Below are positions 33,856 through 41,810 of a stretch of 56,653 nucleotides of DNA, piece after piece. The DNA lies in the NCBI GenBank assembly GCA_910589425.1, contig CAJUSZ010000016.1, positions 1-56,653 on the forward strand, given 5' to 3'. The translations under genes were made by a program, and so were the position numbers. Position 1 is the stretch's first letter. Each line of letters begins with the position of its first letter. The notes under the pieces were generated by a model that saw nothing but the letters and a program-made list of their open reading frames with translations, was not told the origin of the DNA and searched no databases. This stretch comes from an uncultured Muribaculaceae bacterium (GTDB lineage Bacteria > Bacteroidota > Bacteroidia > Bacteroidales > Muribaculaceae).

Positions 33856-34677
33856 ATGACAGCATTAGAATACCTTACAGAAAGTCCGGCAGGTAATTTT
33901 TTCCTGTTGGCAGGTCCATGTGTTATAGAGAACGAGGATATGGCTCTTGATCTCGCACATGAGCTTCTTGAGATAACTTCCCGGTTGAATATCCCTTTTG
34001 CTTTCAAAGGAAGTTACAGAAAAGCCAACCGTAGCCGTCTTGATTCTTTTACCGGTATAGGTGACGAGAAAGCATTGAAAATACTTGGCAAGGTCAGAGA
34101 TACATTCCATATCCCCGTCGTGACCGATATACATGAAGCCTCAGAGGCGTCTGTCGCCGCGGAATATGTAGATGTTCTTCAGATTCCCGCTTTTTTATGC
34201 CGGCAGACTGATCTGCTTGTCGCTGCTGCGGAGACAGGGAAAACAGTAAATGTAAAAAAGGGCCAGTTTCTTTCACCCGGATCAATGAAGCATGCTGTGG
34301 ACAAGATCAGACAGAGTGGAAATCTGAGTGTATGCGTTACCGACAGGGGAACGATGTTCGGATATCAGGATCTTATCGTTGACTTCAGGGGCGTGCCTGA
34401 AATGCAGTGCCAGTGTGCGTGTCCGGTGATCATGGATATAACCCATTCACTCCAGCAGCCTAATCAGGCGGCCGGTGTAACCGGCGGGCGTCCGGCAATG
34501 ATCGCCACTATTGCCAAAGCCGCGATAGCGGTGGGTGCTGATGGAATTTTCATGGAGACGCACCGCGATCCATCCCAGGCTAAAAGCGACGGAGCTAACA
34601 TGCTCCCGCTTGACGAGGTGAAGCGGCTTCTTTCAAATCTTGTGGTCTTAAGGGAGGCTGTCAACTCTTTAAATTAA
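33856..34677 (+). CDS. kdsA: 3-deoxy-8-phosphooctulonate synthase (KDO-8-P synthase)
   Basis: A 273-residue DAHP/KDO8P-fold barrel that condenses PEP with arabinose 5-phosphate for lipopolysaccharide core. FLLAGPCVIENEDMAL (15-30), FKGSYRKANRSR, VTDIHEASEA, QIPAFLCRQTDLLVAAAETGK, KKGQFLSP, ERGTMFGY-like DRGTMFGY and MDITHSLQQP are all family signatures. The CVIE cysteine (Cys21) suggests the metal-dependent subclass. It shows the organism makes KDO-containing lipid A derivatives. In series with rsmE (50-base gap) and the TPR gene (23-base gap). Confidence 0.96.
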   Translation: MTALEYLTESPAGNFFLLAGPCVIENEDMALDLAHELLEITSRLNIPFAFKGSYRKANRSRLDSFTGIGDEKALKILGKVRDTFHIPVVTDIHEASEASVAAEYVDVLQIPAFLCRQTDLLVAAAETGKTVNVKKGQFLSPGSMKHAVDKIRQSGNLSVCVTDRGTMFGYQDLIVDFRGVPEMQCQCACPVIMDITHSLQQPNQAAGVTGGRPAMIATIAKAAIAVGADGIFMETHRDPSQAKSDGANMLPLDEVKRLLSNLVVLREAVNSLN

Positions 34678-34700
34678 TAAACCCAGCAATCAGATAGAAA

Positions 34701-36230
34701 ATGAAAATCAGAAATATATTTGCAATCTCTGCTCTCACTGTGGCTTCGGTTGCAGCAGCCCAGCAGATCAACCCTATAACAAAGGCTGTACTTGATGGTT
34801 ACGAGATGTCTCTACGGGAAAATCCCAAGGATTACGAAACTCTCTATCAGAGGGCAGCTCAATATTACAGTCTTTCGATGTATGACAACGCTCTGACCGA
34901 TATAGTCAAAGCGATAGACTGCACTCCTGCCAAAGATAAGGAATCGCTCAAAAGAGAGTATTCCCTTATGGCTGACATCGAGATAGAACTTAAGGAGTAT
35001 GCCAAGGCTCTTATCGCAGTGGAAAAAGCGCTTGAATATGCTCCTGATTCATATCCCGATCTATACCGTAAAGGAAACATCCTGCTTCATCTGAAAGACG
35101 GTGAGGCCGCTTACAGGACTTTTTCCGGAATGCAGCGGTTGAAGTCCAGAAGTCAGGAGGCATACTTCGGAATGGCCAAGGCTTGTCTTCTTGTAGGAAA
35201 GAATACAGAGGCGGAAAGCCTGATGAAGGAAGCGCAGAACGCCGATCCCACAAGTGCCATAACATTCTGTAGGATTGGAGATCTTTACCGTGAGATGGGC
35301 GACAATCAGCAGGCCGCGGCCAACTATCTCAGTGCCTTTGCCCTGAACTCCGATTCTGACCGTCCGTTACAGTCGTTGATCTCCCTCGGAAATGTGGATT
35401 TCCAGTCTGTGGCCGATGCAGTGGATTATGCTCTTACACGTTCGGAAAATAGGATTCCTCTGTATTTTATCAAAGGCAATATCGCAAACTTCACTGGTAA
35501 TTACCAGCAGGCTTACGATGCCATGCAGGGGCTTCTGAAGATCCCGGCCGGACAGGAAGCGTCGGTTTATGCGTCGCTGGCTAAAAGTTGCTTCGCTCTC
35601 GACAAACTCGAGGAAGCGGCGGAGAATATTGATAAGGCTCTCGCTAAATCAAACACAGTAGAGAACCTGATTCTGAAGTCTGAGATCGAAAGGGCTTCCG
35701 GCCGTCCGTCAGCTGCGCTTATTTCGGCCGGGAAAGCCTTGCAGGGCGATCAGTCGAATCCAGACGCCATGATAGCCGTCGCTTTGGCCAATGTAGATCT
35801 AAAGGATTATCAGAAAGCATTGTCAAATCTCAATGAGGCCGTTATAACAGACGCAGCCGATCCGTATCCTCTCATGCTCAGAGCCTGGGTCAATTCAGAA
35901 TGTCTCGGCAATTCAAAACCTGCCGTAGCAGACCGCAACAGGGTTGCCTCGATGCCGGCTGATAAGTTTCCGGAAATAGCCTATAAGGCTCTCGCCAAGG
36001 CGTTGAACGGGAAAAAAATAGACGCTGATGAGATAATGGAGAAGGCGCTTTCGGGTCAGCCTGATAAAAATGACTGTTATTTTGCAGCTATGTATTATGC
36101 CCAGACTGGAAACCTTGAGAAAGCGCGACAGTGGAAAGAGAGGGCTGTGAATGCCGGATACTCTGACCTCCACAAGCTCAATTCCGACCGGACAGCCAAC
36201 CTCAATCTATCCCCTTTGTCCCATCTGTAA
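34701..36230 (+). CDS. periplasmic tetratricopeptide-repeat protein
   Basis: A 509-residue exported TPR protein. Signal peptide of about 20 residues (ends VAAA). At least eight helical repeats can be seen, for example YETLYQRAAQYYSLSMYDNALTDIVKAID, EYAKALIAVEKALEYAPDSYPDLYRKGNILL and DYQKALSNLNEAVITDAADPYPLMLRAWV. Such proteins are scaffolds; the partner is unknown. It follows kdsA closely and precedes a small membrane protein and a PstS-like lipoprotein. A second exported TPR protein stands at 37723, so the two bracket that pair. Confidence 0.82.
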   Translation: MKIRNIFAISALTVASVAAAQQINPITKAVLDGYEMSLRENPKDYETLYQRAAQYYSLSMYDNALTDIVKAIDCTPAKDKESLKREYSLMADIEIELKEYAKALIAVEKALEYAPDSYPDLYRKGNILLHLKDGEAAYRTFSGMQRLKSRSQEAYFGMAKACLLVGKNTEAESLMKEAQNADPTSAITFCRIGDLYREMGDNQQAAANYLSAFALNSDSDRPLQSLISLGNVDFQSVADAVDYALTRSENRIPLYFIKGNIANFTGNYQQAYDAMQGLLKIPAGQEASVYASLAKSCFALDKLEEAAENIDKALAKSNTVENLILKSEIERASGRPSAALISAGKALQGDQSNPDAMIAVALANVDLKDYQKALSNLNEAVITDAADPYPLMLRAWVNSECLGNSKPAVADRNRVASMPADKFPEIAYKALAKALNGKKIDADEIMEKALSGQPDKNDCYFAAMYYAQTGNLEKARQWKERAVNAGYSDLHKLNSDRTANLNLSPLSHL

Positions 36231-36312
36231 GCCTTCTGCCGATATAGAGATCATGATATGAACCGATAGGCCTCATGATTGTTAAAAAAGTAGAATCAAA
36301 AAAATCAACGTT

Positions 36313-36531
36313 ATGAAAGGTCAAAGAAATCAAAGTGAGAAACCCCAACTCCCTAAAGGAGCGCGTCTGGGGTTCGGAATATTCATGGTTCTCATCTATG
36401 TAGGGGTAGGACTGCTCTTCATATTCAATGTGTTTGATATATGGAATCAGGCAGTGAGCGCCACAGTCGGAGGTCTGCTTTGCGCCTACGGAGTATGGCG
36501 GGGCTACAGGCTCTATGTCGGGTCAAACTGA
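36313..36531 (+). CDS. small membrane protein before the PstS-like gene
   Basis: A 72-residue hypothetical protein with a polar, basic N-terminus (KGQRNQSEKPQLPKGAR) and two hydrophobic helices (about 20-42 and 46-62). The intervening FNVFDIWNQAVS and final YGVWRGYRLY are distinctive, but I recognise no named family. It ends 56 bases before the lipoprotein start and probably belongs to the same unit. Confidence 0.75.
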   Translation: MKGQRNQSEKPQLPKGARLGFGIFMVLIYVGVGLLFIFNVFDIWNQAVSATVGGLLCAYGVWRGYRLYVGSN

Positions 36532-36587
36532 ATAAAGCCAGGGCTGGTTACCGAATAATCCCAACTACTACTTATCATTTTCCAAAA

Positions 36588-37592
36588 ATGAAAATAAAGC
36601 AAATAGCAATGTGCGCGGCTGCAATCGGAATGGTTGCGGCTGCCGCTTCATGCACACCGACCAAAAAAGGAGAATATGCAAAAGGTAGCGCCACAGTGTT
36701 TTGCGACGATGGCTTCAAGACAATTCTTGACGAGGAGATAGCAGTCTTCGAGTATTCTTATCCCGAAGCTTCAATCATCCCGTTCTATGTAAGCGAGAAG
36801 GAAGCCGTGGACACATTGCTGGCGAATAAGACTCAGGCAATAATAATAACCCACGAGCTTACCAAGGAGCAGATAAAATATATGAAGGCAAAACACAAGA
36901 GGGTGGTGCGTACAAACTGCATAGCTGTCGATGCCGTTGCCCTCATTGCCAATAAGGATAACCCTGTCGGGCAGTTGAGCCTTAGCGACGTAGGGGACAT
37001 CCTCAGCGGTAAGATCACACGCTGGAGTCAGCTCGCCGGCAGCGATACGACGAGCATCAAGATCGTGTTTGACAATGCCGGTTCCTCTACTGTCAGTTAT
37101 ATGAGAGACCGTTTTCTTCCGAAAGGAACGCAAATATCGGACAATCCGAATGCTTACGCTCAAAAGAACAATGCACAGGTTCTTGACCTCGTCAAGAAAG
37201 ATCCCGATGCGTTGGGAATAATATCTGTAAGCTGGCTTGGAGAGGATCTTTCGGCCGCACGCAATATCCCTATCGACCGTCGTATTGATGATTATAATGC
37301 CCAGAACGATACAATTGCGTCGGAACTTACTACTGAGGTCAACATAATCAAGATCAGCAATCCTACCGAAAGCAACGACTTCAGTCCCATCGGATATAAG
37401 CCTTACCAGGCATACATATATTCAGGGGAATATCCTCTTTACCGGAAAGTTTATATGATATCCACAGCATCCAATTCCACTGTGCTTCATAGCTTCTACA
37501 CGTTCGTAACAGGGTTTGCCGGCCAGAAGATCATCACCAAGACCGGGATTCTTCCTTATCATTTCCCGCAGCGAGTGGTGAATCTGAAATAA
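36588..37592 (+). CDS. PstS-like substrate-binding lipoprotein
   Basis: A 334-residue lipoprotein. The signal has a lipobox at AAASC with Cys22. The mature part follows the PBP-like (PstS) fold: GSATVFCDDGFKTILDEEIAVFEYSYP, LANKTQAIIITHELTKEQIKYM, VDAVALIANKDNP, LSLSDVGDILSGKITRWSQL and IVFDNAGSSTVSYM. The canonical phosphate-binding GSGT/GAT motifs of PstS are altered (DNAGSST; ATVFCDD), and no pstC, pstA, pstB or phoU is nearby. A role in phosphate import is therefore not supported; it may be a sensor or envelope factor acting with the flanking TPR protein. The ATG at 36588 is used because it gives the lipoprotein signal; the longer frame from 36441 overlaps the previous gene. Confidence 0.85.
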   Translation: MKIKQIAMCAAAIGMVAAAASCTPTKKGEYAKGSATVFCDDGFKTILDEEIAVFEYSYPEASIIPFYVSEKEAVDTLLANKTQAIIITHELTKEQIKYMKAKHKRVVRTNCIAVDAVALIANKDNPVGQLSLSDVGDILSGKITRWSQLAGSDTTSIKIVFDNAGSSTVSYMRDRFLPKGTQISDNPNAYAQKNNAQVLDLVKKDPDALGIISVSWLGEDLSAARNIPIDRRIDDYNAQNDTIASELTTEVNIIKISNPTESNDFSPIGYKPYQAYIYSGEYPLYRKVYMISTASNSTVLHSFYTFVTGFAGQKIITKTGILPYHFPQRVVNLK

Positions 37593-37722
37593 ACTAATGA
37601 AAAATACGTTTGTCTTTTAATAAAGTCTTTCCCCGATAATAAAATAATGTCATTGACCGTATGATTTTTCGGGGATGAGATAAAAAACACCAGACATCGA
37701 GATTAATAAAATACAGCATAAC

Positions 37723-39363
37723 ATGAAATTCAAAGCATTATTTTCTTTCTGCCTTGCAGCCGGAGCATTCACAGCTTTTGCCCAGACCCATGTGGAGGGT
37801 GTGGAGTATTTTAAAGCTGACCAGTTCGACAATGCCCGCGAGTTGCTTGAACGCAACATGAACAAGACCGGGACAGACAAGGCCGTAACCAATTTCTATC
37901 TTGGCCAGATCGCCTTGATGGATGGAGACATTTCCAAAGCGTCCAAATATTTTGAGGATGGTGTCAGCGCAAATCCCGACTACGGATTCAACTACGTCGG
38001 TCAAGGACAGATCCTGCTGAAAAACGGTCAGACCAAAGAGGCCGAGAAGCTGTTCAAGCTCGCCGAGTCCAAATCAAAGAAGGATCCGTCGATGCAGATT
38101 CAGATCGCCCGTGCATACTATGACTCGGATCCGGTGGCTTACGCCAAGGAGATAGACAAGCGCGTAGAGAAGGCAAGACGGATAAATATTTCCGCTCCGG
38201 AGATATTCATTTTCGAGGGTGATATGCTCGCCGATAAAAAAGACTGGGGAAGCGCCGGAAGTAAATATGAGATGGCTGCGTCCTACAATCCCCAGGGTTC
38301 TGATGCGTATGTCAAATATGCGAATCTTTTCACACAGGTCAATCCTCAGTATGCTATCAAGATGCTGAAGGATCTCCTTTCCCAGAATCCATCATCAGCA
38401 TTAGGACAGAGGGAGCTTGCCAATGCATATTACAATAACAAGGATTATGCCAACGCCGCTCTCGAATATGGGAAATATGTGAAGAATCCCAACCACTTCA
38501 AGCAGGATGAGGATCGATATGCTTTCCTTCTTTTCTACGGACAGAACTATAAAGACGGATATGACTATGCATCCCAGCTTCTTGCCGCTAATCCGGAGAA
38601 CTTCACCGCCCGTCGGTACCAGTTCATGAACGCGGCACAGATTCCCGAGATGAAAGAACAGATGCTTCCGATGGCTGAAGCCCTCTATGCCGCCCATAAA
38701 AAGAATCCTGCCAATAAGTTCGCTCCGATCGACTTCACGCTGATTGCTGAAGAATTCCTGATTGCAAAGCGTCCGCAGGAGGCCGTAACCGTGCTTGAGG
38801 AGGCCATGAAGGAAAATCCTGATAATTCAGCATTCAACAAGCAGCTCGCCATGACGTATGTGGACGAGAATAATTTCGTGAAGGCTGCTGAGGCTTATAA
38901 AGGTTATCTCGCCAAAGTGGGTGAGCCCGGCTATAACGATCTTGTCCAGCAGGCATTGTTCAGCTATTTTGCCGGTGTAAGCTCTAAAGAGAATGATCAG
39001 GCTCTCGCGCAAAGCAGTTTCGCCGACGCTGAGAAATATGCCGACCAGGCTTTCAATATGCTTGCTGAGGGCAATAAGATCTATAAACCCATAAAGATCA
39101 AGGGAGATGTCGCAAAGCAGCGCGCCCAGGAATCAGAGGTGGAAAGCGCGGCGGTTCCGTTCTATACGCAGGCAATTGAGCTTCTTGAGGCTTCTGCTGA
39201 TCCTAAGAAATATACATCTGATGCCAAGGAGATGTATAACTACATGGGTAACTATTATCTTGAGAAGAAAGATGTTGCCACTGCAAAAAAATACTTCAAC
39301 AAATATCTGGAGTTTGACCCCAACAACGAGGCATACCGTAAGTTTGTAGAAGGCCTGAAGTAA
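37723..39363 (+). CDS. exported tetratricopeptide-repeat protein
   Basis: A 546-residue protein with a signal peptide (about 20 residues, ends AFA). TPR units run through the whole mature chain, such as VEYFKADQFDNARELLERNM, AVTNFYLGQIALMDGDISKASKYFEDGVSANPDY, ELANAYYNNKDYANAALEYGKYV and YNYMGNYYLEKKDVATAKKYFNKYLEFDPNNEAY. From memory, Bacteroidales genomes often place a TPR gene of this kind directly after a PstS-like gene, in a cluster with TonB/ExbBD; here TonB/ExbBD are missing. Followed by a strong convergent terminator. Confidence 0.85.
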   Translation: MKFKALFSFCLAAGAFTAFAQTHVEGVEYFKADQFDNARELLERNMNKTGTDKAVTNFYLGQIALMDGDISKASKYFEDGVSANPDYGFNYVGQGQILLKNGQTKEAEKLFKLAESKSKKDPSMQIQIARAYYDSDPVAYAKEIDKRVEKARRINISAPEIFIFEGDMLADKKDWGSAGSKYEMAASYNPQGSDAYVKYANLFTQVNPQYAIKMLKDLLSQNPSSALGQRELANAYYNNKDYANAALEYGKYVKNPNHFKQDEDRYAFLLFYGQNYKDGYDYASQLLAANPENFTARRYQFMNAAQIPEMKEQMLPMAEALYAAHKKNPANKFAPIDFTLIAEEFLIAKRPQEAVTVLEEAMKENPDNSAFNKQLAMTYVDENNFVKAAEAYKGYLAKVGEPGYNDLVQQALFSYFAGVSSKENDQALAQSSFADAEKYADQAFNMLAEGNKIYKPIKIKGDVAKQRAQESEVESAAVPFYTQAIELLEASADPKKYTSDAKEMYNYMGNYYLEKKDVATAKKYFNKYLEFDPNNEAYRKFVEGLK

Positions 39364-39381
39364 AATGGCTTCCTGAAATAT

Positions 39382-39427
39382 CAAAAGAATATGGCGCAAT
39401 GGAAAAACCGTTGCGCCATTCTTTTGA
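39382..39427. terminator. bidirectional terminator between TPR and nitroreductase genes
   Basis: CAAAAGAATATGGCGCAATGG (read in two parts) pairs with CCGTTGCGCCATTCTTTTG, one bulge and one G-T pair, 5-base A loop. A-tract before and T-tract after serve both convergent genes. Confidence 0.9.
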
Positions 39428-39442
39428 TTGTCGAGGGATGGT

Positions 39443-40222
39443 TTATCCGGGAATGAACGGGGCGCCGTTTCCCCATTCCCAACTTCCTCCCGCGGCTTCT
39501 GCAAAATTGAATTTACCTATGCCGAGATCAATCAGGTTCTTTTGATTGCTGCCGTCAACTTCGGCGGTTACGGTCGGACCATCGATCCATTCCAGACCAG
39601 ATTTCTCAACAGCCCTGATTCTTACAGGCTGACGGTTAAGAGATGATGGCGCGCTCGACAGGCCTTCAAGTCCGTCATTCAACCAAGACATGATTTTTTT
39701 AGCCTCGGCAAGAGTAAAGTCGCCTGTCGGTTCGAAAAAGTCATCAGCCTTACGGTCGTTACGATGTGCCAGTTTCATTGCGATGCCTGAGATAAAGGTG
39801 TCTTTTTTTGACTCGGCGTAACCGACCGCTATTATGAAGAGTATTTTTCTGTCTGGGCGAAGCACCACGTTGACACGGGATTCATCGAATGTGCCACCAA
39901 CATAACATGTCCCGAGTCCGAGGGCTGTGGCTTTCATTACGATCTGCTGACTGAAATAGCCTGCTTTTTCCATTACATCAGGGAATGATCTGTCGACTAC
40001 AGCCGCTATGTAATTACGCACGCCGCTAAACATTCCATAGCTTGCCCTGAATCCCTCGAAAGGGGCATTGTCGTTGCACACGAGCTCAAAATGCATTCCA
40101 GCTTCATGTGTGTTGATCATTGTAATCTCTGCTTTTAGAGCCTTGACCGCTGAAGCCTCTATCGGATCGTTGTTATAGCGACGCACAGAATGGCGGCTAC
40201 GCAGGAACTCTGGTGTCATCAT
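39443..40222 (-). CDS. nitroreductase family flavoprotein
   Basis: A 259-residue FMN-dependent nitroreductase-like protein. The N-terminal RSRHSVRRYNNDPI supplies the FMN phosphate loop, and KATALGLGTCYVGGTFDE with IIAVGYAESK closes the fold. Unlike short nitroreductases it has a C-terminal extension (about 195-259) with SAPSSLNRQPVRIRAVEKSGLEWIDGP and IDLGIGKFNFAEAAGG, as in the TM1586-like branch. Natural substrate unknown. The ATG at 40222 overlaps the helicase stop as ATGA, so the two are translationally coupled. Confidence 0.88.
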   Translation of the reverse strand: MMTPEFLRSRHSVRRYNNDPIEASAVKALKAEITMINTHEAGMHFELVCNDNAPFEGFRASYGMFSGVRNYIAAVVDRSFPDVMEKAGYFSQQIVMKATALGLGTCYVGGTFDESRVNVVLRPDRKILFIIAVGYAESKKDTFISGIAMKLAHRNDRKADDFFEPTGDFTLAEAKKIMSWLNDGLEGLSSAPSSLNRQPVRIRAVEKSGLEWIDGPTVTAEVDGSNQKNLIDLGIGKFNFAEAAGGSWEWGNGAPFIPG

Positions 40223-41742
40223 GATGTCTGGCTTTCTTTATGATTGGAAACCGCATTGTCTGTAGTTTGAGGTCCGACAATATCGTTATGTTGAGCGGCC
40301 TTATCAGGGTTTCTGCGTCTTCTCCGGGCGTTGCCCCTTCTTCGTCCTGATTTATTGACAGCCTTTTTTGCAGCATCATCAGATGATGGCGTTGTATTAT
40401 CGGCTTTTGTGTTATCTTCTTTCGCACCCCCAGCTGCACTTTTCTTCGGACTTTTCAGCTTTTTGAATGATCTTTTCTCAGATTCTTTCTTAGAAGATGA
40501 TGGATCGACATCTGTTTTTCGGGGATCTGGCTTTCGGGTTCGAGGTTTTGAAGATGCTTTTTTTCGTCTGTTACGGGCGTTCCTGTCTGTCCCGGAATAA
40601 ACAGGCGTATCGCCTAATTCTGCCGGTACTATTCCTTTGGGCACTTCCTGTTCAAGCAGTTGTTCGATCCGCCTGAAACGTCCTTTCTCTTTTTCTGAGA
40701 TAAATGTTATGCCTTTCCCATCGGCGTCGGCCCGGGCTGTTCGCCCTATGCGGTGGACATAATCTTCCGGTTCTCCTGGAACATCATAATTCACCACCAT
40801 CTCTATGTCGTCGATGTCTATGCCGCGTGCCACGATGTCGGTGGCTACAAGCACATTTATTCTCCCGGACTTGAAATCAAGCATCACATTGTCGCGTTTT
40901 TCCTGTTCGAGATCGCTGTGCATCTCCCCGACGGCGATATGGTCCGACCGAAGAGTCTTGAACAGTTCCTTGACTTTGAGCTTGGATGACGCGAACACAA
41001 TGACCTTCTTGGGAGGAGTCTGTTTGAATATGTTGCGTAGAAGTGGCAGTTTCTGAGTCTCGTAGACCGAATAAGCGGTCTGGATGATTTTGTCGGCCGG
41101 TTTTGATACAGCCAGTTTTACTTCTTCCGGTTTGTTAAGAATCTTTGATGCGAGCATCTGGATCTTGGGGGGCATCGTAGCGGAGAAGAGCAGTGTCTGT
41201 CTCTCTTTGGGCAGATAGCTTGCTATCTGCATGATGTCATCGAAGAATCCCATGTCGAGCATACGGTCTGCCTCATCGAGGATAAAGAATGAAGTCCGTG
41301 AAAGATCTACGTATCCCATGCTGAGATGGGCAAGGAGTCTTCCGGGTGTGGCTATGACCACGTCCGCACCCATTGTCAGCCCGCGTTTCTGCTGGTTGAA
41401 TGTATGTCCATCCGTTCCGCCGTATACAGGCACGCTGCTCAACCCCATAAAATATGCGAATCCTTGCATCTGCCGGTCGATCTGCTGGGCAAGTTCTCGC
41501 GTGGGTGCCATGACGATGCAGTTTACGGCGTCTTGCGGATACTTCCCTGATGCGAGTTTTTCAATTACAGGCAGAAGATATGCGGCGGTCTTGCCTGTTC
41601 CTGTCTGAGCCACGGCGATCAGGTCGTGTCCATCCTGAATCTTCGGCATGGCCTGTTCCTGAATAGGAGTGCAGTCATCGAAATGCATGTCCCACAGGGC
41701 ATCGAGAAGATCGTCGTTTGTCAGTATTTCGTCAAATTTCAT
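40219..41742 (-). CDS. RhlE-type DEAD-box RNA helicase with basic tail
   Basis: A 507-residue RNA helicase. Q motif (CTPIQEQAMPKI), motif I AQTGTGKT (about 45-52), PTRELAQQ, TPGRLL, DEAD, SAT, motif V TDIVARGIDID and motif VI HRIGRTAR are intact. Residues from about 390 to the end are lysine, arginine and serine rich (KKASSKPRTRKPDPRK, GRRRGNARRRRR) and disordered-looking, typical of RhlE proteins and thought to bind RNA. Likely role in rRNA maturation or RNA decay. Lies 68 bases after the murB fusion gene. Confidence 0.92.
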   Translation of the reverse strand: MKFDEILTNDDLLDALWDMHFDDCTPIQEQAMPKIQDGHDLIAVAQTGTGKTAAYLLPVIEKLASGKYPQDAVNCIVMAPTRELAQQIDRQMQGFAYFMGLSSVPVYGGTDGHTFNQQKRGLTMGADVVIATPGRLLAHLSMGYVDLSRTSFFILDEADRMLDMGFFDDIMQIASYLPKERQTLLFSATMPPKIQMLASKILNKPEEVKLAVSKPADKIIQTAYSVYETQKLPLLRNIFKQTPPKKVIVFASSKLKVKELFKTLRSDHIAVGEMHSDLEQEKRDNVMLDFKSGRINVLVATDIVARGIDIDDIEMVVNYDVPGEPEDYVHRIGRTARADADGKGITFISEKEKGRFRRIEQLLEQEVPKGIVPAELGDTPVYSGTDRNARNRRKKASSKPRTRKPDPRKTDVDPSSSKKESEKRSFKKLKSPKKSAAGGAKEDNTKADNTTPSSDDAAKKAVNKSGRRRGNARRRRRNPDKAAQHNDIVGPQTTDNAVSNHKESQTS

Positions 41743-41810
41743 AAAGACAATAGGTAGTAAATTTGGTTTGTTGTCCTCCTTTTAGATCTATGTAGAGTGA
41801 AGAAGGATAT

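Noticed and set aside
36441..36587. N-terminal extension of the PstS-like protein
   Set aside because: It overlaps the 72-residue gene in another frame and would bury the lipoprotein signal starting at 36588.
37632..37677. TCCCCGA/TCGGGGA inverted repeat between the PstS-like and TPR genes
   Set aside because: Arms of seven bases with a loop of about 30 bases; too weak to call a terminator or operator.
41775..41781. AAGGAGG Shine-Dalgarno-like site on the minus strand before rhlE
   Set aside because: It is about 33 bases from the ATG, too far to act as a ribosome site, and such sites are little used in Bacteroidetes.
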